DNA of 64,000 nt from the NCBI RefSeq assembly GCF_019797865.1, contig NZ_CP081869.1, positions 3,858,501 to 3,922,500 on the forward strand, given 5' to 3'. The DNA comes from Chenggangzhangella methanolivorans. Lineage in GTDB: Bacteria > Pseudomonadota > Alphaproteobacteria > Rhizobiales > Methylopilaceae. The notes below the pieces were generated by a model, which searched no databases, was not told where the DNA came from, and saw nothing but the letters and a program-made list of their open reading frames with translations. The position numbers were made by a program, and so were the translations under genes. Each line of letters begins with the position of its first letter. The stretch's first letter is position 1. Positions 26,860 to 36,654 of this stretch are shown here, in pieces.

Positions 26860-29138
26860 GCCTTGCTGTCCTCGAAGCCGCAGCGCCGGCGGGGGAGAGC
26901 CGCAAGGCGCTGGCGCGGCTGCTGTCGAGCCGTGCCGATGTCGGCGAGATTTTCGCCGCGACGCTGAAGCGGCTCGATGGGCGCTGGGAGGCGCGCGACG
27001 TCGAGCTCTGGGCCGCCGGCGCGCTGGCGCTGGTCCACGCCAATGCGGGGGGGCTGCCTTGGCGCGTTCTTCCGCCTGACGCAGGCGCGGCTTCCCGATC
27101 AGGACGCTATAGCGCTCGCCGCCGACGCGCGCGGAGCCGCAGAGGTCGCGCGCCATGCGGGTTCGGCCGCCGCTCTCGCGAGCCTCGAGGCGACGCCCGC
27201 CGCGATGCTGCGGCTCGCCTCCGCACGAGACCGCGCGCATTGGTGGGCGGGCCTTATAAGGCTCGCGCGAGAAGCGTCGGACTGCGTCTCGCTGCTCGCG
27301 GCCAACATCCCAACCGTGCTGGCCGCCTGCGACGGCGAGGCGTTCGAAAGCTTCGTGGCCGCCGGCCTGAAGGCGGCCGGGCCGGACCGGAAGAAGCGCG
27401 CCGCCTTCTTCTCGCTGGCCGATCCTGCGGCTCGCCGTCTGCTGGAGCGGGCCGGCGGAAGGCCTGGCTTCGACGATGTCGAGCGGCGACTGAAGCTTTA
27501 TGGCCGAGCTCTGTGGGGAACGACGCCGCGGCTCGCGGCGCTCGAGGGCGTCGGCCATGCGCCGGCGCCGCAGCGCGTGTCGATCGCCGGCGGGCTGATC
27601 CGCCTGCCCCATGTCTTCCGCGGCGTCGCTGCCACCCGAACGGAGCCGCTCTACCGAGCGGCGCTCGCCCATGCTCAGGCGCATCTCGCCTTCGGGACCC
27701 GCCAGTCGCCCAAGCGGCTGCGGCCGCTGCAGATCGCCATGATCTGCGTGATCGAGGACGCGCGCGTCGAGGCGCTCGCCACGCGCCGCTTCCCGGGCCT
27801 GCGCGCGCTCTGGACGCCCTGGCATGAGGCGGCGCCCGGCGACGCGATGACGGCCGCAGGGCTGATGGCGCGCCTGTCGCGGGCGCTGCTCGACCCGCTT
27901 ACGAAGACGACGACGGCTTCGTTGAGAAGGGGCGAAGGCTTTTCGCGGAGGCGGACGGGCGCCTCGACGACCAGACCCTGTCCCGCGCGATCGGCGGGCT
28001 GCTCGGCCACGACATGGGCCAGATGCGGCTGCGCTTCGACCCGAAGGCCTATGTGGTCGAGCCGCTCTATCGCGACGACAACCTGCATCTCTGGGACGCC
28101 GATGATCCGTCGGACGAAATGTCCGACGAGATCGAGCAGGCGGTCGACGCCGCACGGCCGACGCCGCAGGCCGCCGACGACGGCCGCGAGAGCGACAAGG
28201 CGCCGAAGGAGCAGGCCGGCCGCGCCCGCGAAGTCCCGGCCGACGAGCGCGGTTCGGTGATCGCGGCCTATCCCGAATGGGACCGCGCGGCTGGCGCCGA
28301 ACGTCCCGCCTGGACGACAGTGCGCGACACGCCCGCACCGCTTGGAGACGCGGCGGCGCTGGAAGCCGCGCTCGAGCGGCTCGGCGGCTTTTCCGATCGC
28401 GTCGCTCGGTTGGTGCGCGGCGCGCGCGTCGGAAAGGCCGCGCGGCTGAAGCGCCAGCCGGACGGGTTCGACCTCGACCTCGACGCCGCGGTCGACGCCG
28501 CGATCGCGCTCCGCATCGGCGACCTGCCGGACGAGCGCATCCATCGCGCGTCTGGAAAACGGGCGCGGGACGTCGCGACCGTGGTGCTGGTCGACGTCTC
28601 GGAATCCACGCGCGACCGCGTCGGCGCCTCGTCGGTGCTGGAGATCGAGAAGCTCGCGGTCGCGGCGCTCGGGCGCGCGATGGAGACGACCGGCGACGCT
28701 TTCGCCGTGCGCGCCTTCGCCTCCTGCGGCCGCGACGACGTCCGTCTCATCCGCCTCAAGGATTTTGGAGAGCGTTTCGACCGCGAGACCATGGCGCGCC
28801 TTGCGGGGCTGACGCCCGGCCTTTCCACCCGCCTCGGCGCGGCGTTGCGTCATGTGGGGGCGGAGCTGGAGGTGGTGCGCTCGCATCGCAAGCTCGTCAT
28901 CGCGCTGACCGACGGCGAGCCGTCGGACATCGACGTTTCAGACCCGCTCGACCTCGCCGAAGACGCCCGTCGCGCGACGCTGTCGCTGCGCCGACGCGGC
29001 GTGGACGTCTTCGGGGTGACGCTCGGGGCGGCGCAATCGAGCGCGGTGTTCGGACGGGCGAACACGATCCCCGCGCGGCGGCTGGAGGAGCTGCCGGCGC
29101 GGCTGTCGGAACTCTATTTCCGGCTGGCGCGGCTGTGA
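26856..29138 (+). pseudogene. CbbO/NorD-family VWA-domain protein, frameshifted twice
   Basis: The partner of the upstream AAA+ protein, overlapping its stop by 4 bp. The reconstructed length is about 760 residues. The long N-terminal helical part contains RLKLYGRALWGTTPRLAALEG and QIAMICVIEDARVEALATRR, typical of NorD/CbbO. The C-terminal VWA domain has the MIDAS motif DVSESTRDRVG and VIALTDGEPSDIDVSDP. Frame breaks are an extra G in a seven-G run at about 27047-27053 and a lost base at about 27898, before YEDDDGFVEKGRRLFAEADG. Coding quality is otherwise unbroken, so the protein is probably functional in the organism. Confidence 0.87.
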
Positions 29139-29144
29139 GGGAGT

Positions 29145-29262
29145 GCGTGCTTCGAGACGCCGTCTCCGACGGCTCCTCAGCATGAGGACCGTTGGTGGGG
29201 CGTAAAACTAAAACCGACCTCATGCTGAGGAGCGGTCCGGAGGACCGCGTCTCGAAGCACGC
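29145..29262. repeat. Dispersed palindromic repeat, copy 3
   Basis: GCGTGCTTCGAGACGCCGTC at the left is mirrored by GCGTCTCGAAGCACGC at the right. Inner arms CTCCTCAGCATGAGG and CTCATGCTGAGGAG are inverted. It starts a few bases after the cbbO-like stop. Confidence 0.88.
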
Positions 29263-29276
29263 AGTTCCTCTCCGCC

Positions 29277-29364
29277 ATCGTCCTCCGGCTTGACCGGAGG
29301 ACCCACGGTCGTCGTCGGGCTTTACGCTGGAGGTGGATCCTCGGGTCAAGACCGAGGATGACGG
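29277..29364. repeat. Inverted repeat of the TCCTCCGG-CTTGACCGGAGGA type
   Basis: CATCGTCCTCCGGCTTGACC at 29277-29296 is inverted, with mismatches, at about 29338-29362 (TCCTCGGGTCAAGACCGAGGATG). Together with copy 3 it fills the gap between the cbbO-like gene and ureD, which are convergent. It may help terminate both. Confidence 0.65.
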
Positions 29365-29371
29365 CGGAGGT

Positions 29372-30230
29372 TCACTTCCTCCGCCGCGCTGGACAAAATC
29401 CCAGCATCGCCTCGACGCCGAGCGAAAACAGCGCCTCGACGCCGAGCGTGATCCGCCCGCCATTCGCCGCGATCATTCGCACCCCGAGCCCCGCGCTGTT
29501 CGGCAGCGGGCTCGCGCCGGCCCGACAACCGACAGCATCAAGCGCGGCATCTATGGCGGCGGGGTCGGGAAGCCTCTCCTTCGGGCCGAGCAGCATCGCG
29601 GAGCCATAGGCGCCGGCTCCCGGGCCGAGCAGCGACCGCGCGCCCCATGAGCTCGGAGCCCCGCACCGCCGCGCGGTCGCGCACCAGCGTCCGGCCGTTC
29701 GGTCCGCGCACCACCGTTTCGGCCGAGAGGCTCGCGAACGGCCGGTCCTCGCCCGCAAAATCGTGCCACGCGACGCCGTCGGCGATGATCGCGAGCGCGC
29801 CCTCGGCGAGGCGCACCTCGGTCGTTGTCGAAAGCTCGGCGCCGGGAAACATCACCAGCGGATCGAGCGTCAGCGCCGCGAAGGCGCCTGCGCCGACCTC
29901 GACGCGCGTGGTCTGGCGGGCGGGCAGGGCGCCGGTGTCGTGCACGACCGTCGCGGCCTGGCTGGTGACATGCGCGCTCGCGCCGGCTTTGACGGTCAGC
30001 GACAGGTCGAGCCGGTCGGCGCGGTAAACGCCGCCAGACGCCGACTGGAGATAGAGCGTCGCGAGCTCCGGCCGTTCCCGGTCCAGAGCGAAGGGTTTCG
30101 TCACGTGGAACGGATAGGGCGTCGTCTGCGCGACGAGCGCCGATCGCCCGCCGCCGCGCGCAAAGACGAGCCGCGCGCTGCGATGGCGCCCGGCCGCGGT
30201 CTCGCCGATCGCGTAGGTTTCCGGCTTCAT
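29372..30230 (-). pseudogene. ureD: Urease accessory protein UreD (UreH), one frameshift
   Basis: UreD is the scaffold of the UreD-F-G complex that inserts nickel and carbonate into apo-urease. ATG 30230 ([16 protein letters not shown]) overlaps the ureG stop. Family blocks are TPYPFHVTKPFALD, HVTSQAATVVHDT, LDPLVMFPGAEL and the C-terminal NSAGLGVRMIAANG. One extra G in a GGGG run at about 29645 breaks the frame; removing it gives ELMGARSLLGPGAGAYGSAM and a 285-residue product. It is the last gene of the urease operon, an unusual position. Confidence 0.88.
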
Positions 30231-31069
30231 TCGCTGAACAGCACGGCGCGCGCGATCATGTCCGCGACCGCCTCGACGCCCTCGCCCGAGCGCGCATTGG
30301 TGGCGATGACCGCCTTGCCGTTCCGCACCGCGTTCGCGTCTTCCAGCATTTTCGGCAGGTTCACCCCGACATGCGGCGCAAGGTCGGTCTTGTTGACCAC
30401 CAGCAGGTCGCTCTTGAGGACGCCAGGGCCCTTCTTGCGCGGAATGTCGTCGCCGCCCGCGACGTCGATGACGAAGATCCACCAGTCGACGAGATCGAGC
30501 GAGAAGGTCGAGGCGAGGTTGTCGCCGCCGGACTCGAACACGATCAGCTCGAGCCCCGGAAACGCCGCCTCGAGGTCGTCGCCCGCCGCCATGTTGAGCG
30601 TCGGGTCCTCGCGGATCACTGTATGCGGGCAGGCGCCTGCCTCGACCGCTAGCACGCGTTCGGGCTCGATCAGGCCAGAGCGGCGCAGGCGCTCGGCGTC
30701 TTCCTTGGTGACGAGGTCGTTGGTGACGACCGCGAGGTTCACGCCCCGTCCTTTCAGCACGGGTATCAGCGCCTCGATCAGCGCCGTTTTACCCGAGCCG
30801 ACCGGCCCGCCGATGCCGATGCGCGCGGCGGAGGTTTTTGACGCAGTCCCCCTGTCGTTAGAGGCGGCGGGCGCCTGTGTCTTCCCCTCCCCCTTGTGGG
30901 GAGGGGTGAGGGGTGGGGGTGACGCCGGATGAGGTTCGAAGATAGCCGCAGCTCTACGTTCGGCGGCGGCGTTTTGTTCTGAACCACCCCCACCCTTACC
31001 CTCCCCACAAGGGGGAGGGGGCGAGAGCGTCGAGGCGTGTTCCGCCTTGGTCTCTAGCATTGCGCTCAC
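30227..31069 (-). CDS. ureG: Urease accessory GTPase UreG with a repeat-derived N-terminal extension
   Basis: UreG is the SIMIBI GTPase that carries Ni2+ to urease. The conserved protein begins at [20 protein letters not shown] (P-loop) and includes [14 protein letters not shown], the metal site [13 protein letters not shown] and [11 protein letters not shown]. In front of it lie about 80 unusual residues, including [13 protein letters not shown] and [13 protein letters not shown], encoded by two inverted copies of a GC-rich palindrome (30892-31025). No in-frame ATG, GTG or TTG lies just before the P-loop, so translation must start at GTG 31069, which overlaps the ureC stop by 4 bp, or at ATG 31060. 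The extension would then be part of the protein. Confidence 0.88.
   Translation of the reverse strand: MSAMLETKAEHASTLSPPPPCGEGKGGGGSEQNAAAERRAAAIFEPHPASPPPLTPPHKGEGKTQAPAASNDRGTASKTSAARIGIGGPVGSGKTALIEALIPVLKGRGVNLAVVTNDLVTKEDAERLRRSGLIEPERVLAVEAGACPHTVIREDPTLNMAAGDDLEAAFPGLELIVFESGGDNLASTFSLDLVDWWIFVIDVAGGDDIPRKKGPGVLKSDLLVVNKTDLAPHVGVNLPKMLEDANAVRNGKAVIATNARSGEGVEAVADMIARAVLFSE
30892..31025. repeat. Two inverted copies of a palindromic repeat inside the ureG 5' region
   Basis: CCCCTCCCCCTTGTGGGGAG near 30892-30911 and CCCTCCCCACAAGGGGGAGG near 30999-31018 are reverse complements of each other. The flanking GGGGTGGGGGT and ACCCCCACCC also pair. The frame stays open through both copies, giving Pro/Gly/Lys-rich peptide. 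Confidence 0.82.
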
Positions 31070-32778
31070 CTCAGCATGTAGCGCTGCGCGAGCGGCAGCT
31101 CGGTCGCCGGCTCGCAGGTGGCGAGCTCGCCGTCGACGAAGACGTCGAAGGTCTGCGGGTCGACGCGGATGTTCGGCAAAGCGTCGTTGTGCAGCATGTC
31201 GGACTTTTTCAGCCCCCGCGTGCCGCGCGCCGGCAGCAGCAGCTTGGAGATCCCGAGCTCCTCACGCAGGCCCCGCTCGATCGCGAGCGGATGCACGAAG
31301 CAGGCGGAGAGCGCCGGCGCCGCCTTGCCGAAGGCGCCCCATTGCGGGCGCAGCAGCAGCGGCTCGCAAGTCATCAGCGAGGCGGCGCTGTCGCCCATGG
31401 TTCCCCAGGCGATGAAGCCGCTTTTGATGACGAGCTCCGGCTTGATGCCGAAGAAGGCCGGCCGCCAGATGATGATGTCGGCCATCTTGCCGTCTTCGAG
31501 CGAGCCGATGTGGTCCGCGATGCCGAAGGTCTTTGCCGCGTTGATGGTGTATTTCGCGATGTAGCGCTTGATGCGCTCGTTGTCGCCGAAGCCGGGCTTC
31601 TCCTCCGGCAGCAGCCCGCGTTGGTCCTTCATCTTGGAAGCGAGCTGCCAGGTCCGGCAGATCACCTCGTGGATGCGGCCCATGCCTTGGCTGTCGGAGC
31701 CAAGCATCGAGATTGCGCCGATGTCGTGGAGGATGTCCTCGGCCGCGATGGTCTGCGCGCGGATGCGGCTCTCCGCGAAGGCCACGTCCTCCGGGATCGC
31801 CGGATTGAGGTGGTGGCAGGTCATCGTCATGTCGAGATGTTCGTCGAACGTGTTGACCGTGTAGGGGTTGGTCGGGTTCGTCGAAGAGGGCAGGCAATGC
31901 GCGACGCCCGCCACCGTGATGATGTCGGGCGCGTGGCCGCCGCCCGCGCCTTCGGTGTGGTACATATGGATCGTCCGGCCCGCGATCGCGGCCAACGTGT
32001 CCTCCATGAAGCCGCTTTCGTTCAGCGTATCGGTGTGCAGCTGCACCTGATAGTCGAGCTCGTCCGCCGAGCGGAGGCACGCGTCGATGGTCGCGGGCAT
32101 CGCGCCCCAGTCCTCGTGGATCTTTAGGCCGAGACACCCGGTCTCGAGCTGCTCCTTGAGGCAGCCCGGAATGTGGCTGTTGCCGCGGCCCAGGAACCCG
32201 AAGTTCATCGGCCAGGCTTCCGAGGCCTGCAGCATCTTGCCTGTGTTGAACGGCCCGCCGGAATCGATGCCGACCGTGATCGGCCCAAGCGAGCCGCCGA
32301 GCATGGTGGTGAGGCCGGACGCGAGCGCGTGCTCGACGAGGCCTGCGCTATCAAAGTGCACATGCACGTCGATGCCGCCTGCGGTCGCGATCAGGCCTTC
32401 GCAGTCGCGCACAGTGGTGCCGGCGCCGACGATGAGGCGCGGATCGACCTTGTCCATGACGGCGGGATTCCCCGCTTTGCCGACGCCCACGATCTTGCCG
32501 TCCTTGATGCCGAGATCGCCTTTGACGATCCCGAGCACCGCGTCGATCACGGTGACGTTGCAGAGCAGGAAGTCGAGCGCGCCCTCGGCGTTGGTGATGC
32601 CGGCGGCGAGGCCCAGGCCGTCGCGCAGCGTCTTGCCGCCGCCATGGAGGCATTCGTCTCCATAGGCCGCGTAATCCTTCTCCACCACGGCGACGAGCGA
32701 TGTGTCGCCGAGCCTCAGGCCGTCCCCGACGGTCGGGCCGTACATGGCGGCGTAGTCCTTGCGGACGATCTTGACCAT
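31066..32778 (-). CDS. ureC: Urease subunit alpha
   Basis: The catalytic subunit of nickel urease (urea to ammonia and carbamate). ATG 32778 with AGGACG upstream gives 570 residues, the normal length. Visible active-site elements are the HVHFDSAG metal-binding pair, the carbamylated Lys in [34 protein letters not shown], the flap [13 protein letters not shown] with Cys and His, and the Asp in [12 protein letters not shown]. Some blocks differ from the Klebsiella type ([13 protein letters not shown] for SSDSQAMGRVGEV), which suggests the second urease lineage found in some alphaproteobacteria. It follows the fused ureAB gene by 11 bp. Confidence 0.96.
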   Translation of the reverse strand: MVKIVRKDYAAMYGPTVGDGLRLGDTSLVAVVEKDYAAYGDECLHGGGKTLRDGLGLAAGITNAEGALDFLLCNVTVIDAVLGIVKGDLGIKDGKIVGVGKAGNPAVMDKVDPRLIVGAGTTVRDCEGLIATAGGIDVHVHFDSAGLVEHALASGLTTMLGGSLGPITVGIDSGGPFNTGKMLQASEAWPMNFGFLGRGNSHIPGCLKEQLETGCLGLKIHEDWGAMPATIDACLRSADELDYQVQLHTDTLNESGFMEDTLAAIAGRTIHMYHTEGAGGGHAPDIITVAGVAHCLPSSTNPTNPYTVNTFDEHLDMTMTCHHLNPAIPEDVAFAESRIRAQTIAAEDILHDIGAISMLGSDSQGMGRIHEVICRTWQLASKMKDQRGLLPEEKPGFGDNERIKRYIAKYTINAAKTFGIADHIGSLEDGKMADIIIWRPAFFGIKPELVIKSGFIAWGTMGDSAASLMTCEPLLLRPQWGAFGKAAPALSACFVHPLAIERGLREELGISKLLLPARGTRGLKKSDMLHNDALPNIRVDPQTFDVFVDGELATCEPATELPLAQRYMLR

Positions 32779-32789
32779 GGTTTTCGTCC

Positions 32790-33482
32790 TCAAGCCCCGC
32801 GGAAGCCGGCGGTTCGCGCCTTTTCGAGCGCTTCGCGCTTCACGTCCTCGCTCGTGGTGTCGCCGCCGAGCCCGTTCAGGCCGCCCACGAACCGGTTTCC
32901 GCCGAAGGTCGTCAGGGTGACCTCCTTGGTCTGACCGGGCTCGAAGCGCACCGCCGTGCCGGCAGGAATGTCGAGCCGCATGCCGAAGGCCGCCGCGCGG
33001 TCGAACTCCATGGCGCGGTTCACCTCGAAGAAGTGGAAGTGCGAGCCGATCTGGATCGGGCGGTCGCCGGAATTGGTCGCCGAGAGGGTGACGCGGGGGC
33101 GTCCCTCGTTGAGCTCGATCTCGCCGTCGAGCGCGAGCGTCTCGCCGGGCTGGACGGGATCAGCCGCCGAGCCTTCGGCGGGGCGGATCGGCTCGTGGAC
33201 GGTGACGAGCTTGGTGCCGTCCGGAAACACGCATTCGACCTGAAGGATGTGCAGCATCGCGGGGACGCCCGGCATCACGTCGGCGCTCGTCAGAACGGTC
33301 GCGCCGAAGCCGATGAGGTCGGCCACCGTGCGGCCGTCGCGGGCGCCTTCCAGGATCTCGTCGGTGATGATCGCGACGGCCTCGGGGTAGTTCATCTTCA
33401 GCCCGCGGGCGCGCCGTTTCCGGGCGAGTTCGGCCGCGGTGAAGATGGTGAGGCGTTCGAGTTCGGTCGGGGTCAGCAGCAT
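32790..33482 (-). CDS. ureAB: Urease gamma/beta subunit fusion (UreA-UreB)
   Basis: A 230-residue fusion of the two small urease subunits. The first 100 residues are UreA ([58 protein letters not shown]). The second half, from about residue 105, is UreB ([52 protein letters not shown]). Fusion is known in Helicobacter and in some alphaproteobacterial ureases. The order ureE-F-AB-C-G-D differs from the common ureDABCEFG. Confidence 0.95.
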   Translation of the reverse strand: MLLTPTELERLTIFTAAELARKRRARGLKMNYPEAVAIITDEILEGARDGRTVADLIGFGATVLTSADVMPGVPAMLHILQVECVFPDGTKLVTVHEPIRPAEGSAADPVQPGETLALDGEIELNEGRPRVTLSATNSGDRPIQIGSHFHFFEVNRAMEFDRAAAFGMRLDIPAGTAVRFEPGQTKEVTLTTFGGNRFVGGLNGLGGDTTSEDVKREALEKARTAGFRGA

Positions 33483-33500
33483 CTTTGGGTCTCGACCTTG

Positions 33501-34167
33501 TCAGTTCGAGAAGAGGCGGAGGTCGCCGCGGGCGTGACGCGCCGCGGCGATGTCGAGAAGGGGCGCGAAGCTTTCTATTTCGTCCGGCGGTTCGCTCCCG
33601 GCGAGTTCGGCGATCACCGGCAGCAGGCGGCGCACCGCGGTCTGCGCCGCGACCGCGCCGACGAGTCCGAGCCGGACCGCGGCGGTCGTGAAGCCCGAGA
33701 CCGCCATGTAGCCCGACGCCCGCACCGCGCCATCGCGATCGAGCCCCGCGCCGCGCCAGACCAGCCCTTGCGTGACCGCGAGATGCCCGGGCGTGTCGCC
33801 CTTGCGCACCCGCGCCTGGAACGCCGCCGCGCCCGGCGTCTCGATCCGCACATGGGCGGCGAGCAGGCTCGCGCCGTTGCGGCGGGAGCCTGAGCGGAAA
33901 GGTTCGGAGAGCGTCGCGGCCTCGACCTCGTGGTCGATCTCGCAGACGGCGTCGAGGTTTTCGGCGTCGTCGAAGCTTTTCAGCAGCGCCACGCGATCGG
34001 CCGTCGCCCCAGCGGCGGCGGAGCGCGCCCTCGATCACGGCTTCGAGCCGGCCAGCGTCCATGCCGCCTTCGAGCGCCGCGAGGCCCTCGAGTCCGTTCG
34101 AGAAGGCGAACGCCCCGCTCGGGAACGCCGTGTCGGCCTGCCAGATCGCGAGCAGTTCGCCGATCAC
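33501..34167 (-). pseudogene. ureF: Urease accessory protein UreF, one frameshift
   Basis: An all-helical accessory protein that gates UreG GTPase activity. GTG 34167 overlaps the ureE stop by 4 bp. The N-terminal family block is LLAIWQADTAFPSGAFAFSN followed by GLEGLAALEGGMD. An extra G in a GGGG run at about 34008 breaks the frame; without it the sequence reads RRRWGATADRVALLKSFDDA. The C-terminal part has the UreF pattern VAAQTAVRRLLPVIAELAG. The reconstructed length is about 222 residues. Confidence 0.87.
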
Positions 34168-34628
34168 GCCGCGGCCTGCTCGGTCACCAGCGCGCTGCGG
34201 ATGCGGCGGCCCCCAAAGATGTTGTCGAGCCGGGCGTAATAGGCGTCGGCCGGGCCTTCGAGCGCGACGAGCAGACACTCACCCTCGAAGCGCACGCGCC
34301 AGTGCAGGTTGCCCGCGTGGTAACCGAGCTCGACGGCTTCCGCGATCGAACTCGGCTGAAGGCGCAGCCATCGCTCGACCTCGGCCCGCACCACGATGGC
34401 GCGGGTGTCGTCAATGAACAGCACCGCGCCGTCGAACAGTTTTTGGTCGCGCGGCAGCGCGATGGCGAGGTCCTCGCCCTTCGGGGTCGTCACGCGCAGG
34501 CGGCGCCGATCCATGTCCGCGCGCGCGATGAACACCTCGTCCACGGCCTGGGCGTGCTCGAGATGGTGCAAGCGATGGTGAAGCTCATGGTCGGCGCGGT
34601 CGCCGACGACGCTGTCGATGTGCAGCAT
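34164..34628 (-). CDS. ureE: Urease accessory protein UreE
   Basis: A 154-residue nickel metallochaperone, first gene of the urease operon. Features are the N-terminal domain with DMDRRRLRVTTPKGEDLAIALPR and the C-terminal metal site region LGYHAGNLHWRVRFEGE containing the conserved His. An extra His-rich stretch (DHELHHRLHHLEHAQ) lies near the N terminus rather than at the C-terminal tail, and could bind nickel. It starts about 60 bp downstream of amiE on the same strand. Confidence 0.92.
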   Translation of the reverse strand: MLHIDSVVGDRADHELHHRLHHLEHAQAVDEVFIARADMDRRRLRVTTPKGEDLAIALPRDQKLFDGAVLFIDDTRAIVVRAEVERWLRLQPSSIAEAVELGYHAGNLHWRVRFEGECLLVALEGPADAYYARLDNIFGGRRIRSALVTEQAAA

Positions 34629-34688
34629 TGGCGTATTCCGGAACTGGCGCGGCGGCGGATACTACGCCGCCGCCGCGCGAAAGAAAGT

Positions 34689-35725
34689 TCAGCGATGGGC
34701 GGTCGCGGGGGTCGGCAGGCCCTCGATCGGGCACTCATCCGTGCCGACCGTCGGGCGCGTCATCGCCTCGACCATCTCGCGCGTTCCCTCCGGGTCCGCG
34801 ATCCAGCGCTTGTAGAAGTCGTAGGGGCACTCGGCCGCGCCCTTGTCGCCGTCGCCGGAGTTGATCATGCCCGTATAGCCGCGGTGGACGAGCTTGAAGA
34901 GGTGGTTGTTCGACTGGCTGCTCTTGCGGAAGTCGCGGATGAGCGACACCGAGAGCTGGGCGTAGTTGACCCCGTTCCTCCGTGCCGCATTCGCCGAGCG
35001 TGCGGCCGTCGAAGCCGACGATCGAGGAATGGCCGAAGTAGCTGTAGACGCCGTCGAAGCCGGTCGCGTTCGCCACCGCCACATAGGTGTTGTTGGCCCA
35101 GGCCATGGCTTTCGCCATCACCACCTGCTGCTCCCTTGGCCGGATACATGTAGCCCTGGCAGCGCACGATGAGCTCTGCGCCACGCATCGCGCAGTCGCG
35201 CCAGATCTCCGGATAGTTGCCGTCGTCGCAGATGATCAGGCTGATCTTGAGGCCCTTCGGCCCTTCCGACACGTAGGTGCAGTCGCCCGGATACCAGCCC
35301 TCGATCGGCACCCAGGGCATGATCTTGCGGTACTTCTGAACGATCTCGCCCTTGTCGTTCATGAGAATGAGCGTGTTGTACGGCGCCTTGTTCGGGTGCT
35401 CCTCATGGCGCTCGCCGGTGAGCGAGAATACGCCCCAGCACTTCGCCTTGCGGCAGGCGTCGGCGAAGATCTCGGTCTCCTCGCCCGGGATCGCCGAGGC
35501 CGTGTCGTACATCTCCTTGGAGTCGTACATGATCCCGTGGGTCGAATATTCGGGGAAGATCACGAGATCCATTCCGGGGAGGCCCGCCTTCATGCCCACC
35601 ACCATGTCGGCGATCGCCTTGGCGTTCTGCAGCACTTCTGCCTTGGTGTGCAGCCGGGGCATCTTGTAGTTCACGACCGCCACGCCGACGGTGTCCTTGC
35701 TCGATCCGATATCGCCGTGAAGCAT
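34689..35725 (-). pseudogene. amiE: Aliphatic amidase AmiE, frameshifted twice
   Basis: A nitrilase-superfamily amidase that hydrolyses short aliphatic amides to acid and ammonia in the cytosol. ATG 35725 ([20 protein letters not shown]) has AGGAG upstream. The catalytic triad is clear: Glu in [10 protein letters not shown], Lys in KYRKIMPW and Cys in [14 protein letters not shown]. Frame breaks lie at about 35136 (extra G; corrected reading [16 protein letters not shown]) and at about 34974 (after GECGTEE). The C terminus reads [17 protein letters not shown], then DECPIEG, as in the 346-residue enzymes. It lies downstream of amiC-amiR with a terminator in the leader. Confidence 0.9.
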
Positions 35726-35910
35726 GTCCGGTGTCTCCTCAGTCGCCGGGCGTGCGGAGCCCCGGCCACGACGCGCCTGCGCCGCGGGCGATCGCCGCCA
35801 GCAGATGTGATGTCCAATTGCGCAAAGTCCTCGCACAGACGTCGCGCGATCGACAGGGCGCAGATCAACGTCTCCGCAAGCGATGTGAAGTCGCTCGAGG
35901 CCGAAAAACA

Positions 35911-35950
35911 AAAAAGCCCGTCAGTTCCTCAAGTGAGGATCTGGCGGGCT
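35911..35950 (-). terminator. Intrinsic terminator in the amiE leader
   Basis: On the minus strand AGCCCG-c-CAG-a-TCCTC pairs with GAGGA-a-CTG-a-CGGGCT around ACTT, followed directly by TTTTTT. This is a complete intrinsic terminator about 185 bp before the amiE start and 80 bp after amiR. It is expected to stop transcription unless AmiR intervenes. Confidence 0.85.
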
Positions 35951-36015
35951 ACATAGCCTGTACCGGGCCGACAGCTCTGTGGACCGGAAAAACCGCCTCA
36001 CCGCAGCGTCGCGGT
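35947..36015 (-). promoter_or_regulatory. Candidate AmiR (ANTAR) antiterminator hairpins
   Basis: Two hexaloop hairpins can be drawn on the minus strand: ACCGC-GACGCT-GCGGT (36015 to 36000) and GGC-TATGTA-GCC (35958 to 35947). The second overlaps the 5' arm of the terminator, so the two structures exclude each other. The ANTAR target as I recall it has A at loop position 1 and G at 4; here A is at 2 and G at 4, so the match is imperfect. Confidence 0.4.
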
Positions 36016-36031
36016 CAGTCGATGCGTCCAG

Positions 36032-36640
36032 CTAAGCACCATTGGATTTGAAGTTCAAGAGCTCGTTGGCGTTGATGATCGCCGAAGCGAGCTCCTCCAT
36101 CGGCACGCGCTTGGCCATCGCCTGCTTGCGGATCGACTGGAACGCCTCGTCCTCGGTGATGCCCTGGCTCTCCATCAGGATCGTCTTGGCCTTCTGGATC
36201 TGCTGGATGCCGGTGAGCTTGCGTTCAAGCTTGCGCAGCCGCTTGCCTTGTTCGCGACGCTCGAACCAGAGCGAGCGCGCGAGCGCGATCTGGGTCAGCA
36301 GGCCGAACGGTTTTATGGGCCGCTCAACGACAGCGAGCGCGCCGCTTTCAAGCACGAGCGCGAGCGTCGCCGGGTTCTCGTAGCCGACGATGGCGATAAG
36401 CGTGGGTGAGGCGTCGCTGCGGGTTTTCAGCAGGCGCTGAAGCGCGTCGCGGTCCTCCTGCTCGATCGCGAGCAGCACCACGTCGGCGGCGGCCGGGAAG
36501 CTGTCAGGGATCGGCCACACGGTCTCGACGAAGCAGCCGATGCGCTTCAGGTGTTCGACGAGCTCGCGCCCCTCCGTGTCGTTCGGATGGATCGCGTGAA
36601 CCCGAAGACCCCGGATGTCGCGAAGGATCTGGATCGCCAT
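36032..36640 (-). CDS. amiR: ANTAR-domain transcription antiterminator AmiR
   Basis: A 202-residue RNA-binding antiterminator. ATG 36640 (MAIQILRDIRGLRV) follows the amiC stop by 14 bp. Residues 12-115 form a pseudo-receiver without a usable Asp pocket. Residues 141-196 are an ANTAR domain with the pattern QIQKAKTILMESQGITEDEA and IRKQAMAKRVPMEEL. In Pseudomonas AmiC sequesters AmiR until an amide binds; then AmiR lets transcription pass the amiE leader terminator. The gene order amiC-amiR-terminator-amiE fits that model. Confidence 0.93.
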   Translation of the reverse strand: MAIQILRDIRGLRVHAIHPNDTEGRELVEHLKRIGCFVETVWPIPDSFPAAADVVLLAIEQEDRDALQRLLKTRSDASPTLIAIVGYENPATLALVLESGALAVVERPIKPFGLLTQIALARSLWFERREQGKRLRKLERKLTGIQQIQKAKTILMESQGITEDEAFQSIRKQAMAKRVPMEELASAIINANELLNFKSNGA

Positions 36641-36654
36641 GACCCGGGCCGCCT

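Noticed and set aside
29333..29650. A separate gene on the plus strand over the 3' end of ureD
   Set aside because: The minus strand encodes the conserved C-terminal half of UreD here; the plus-strand frame is a shadow.
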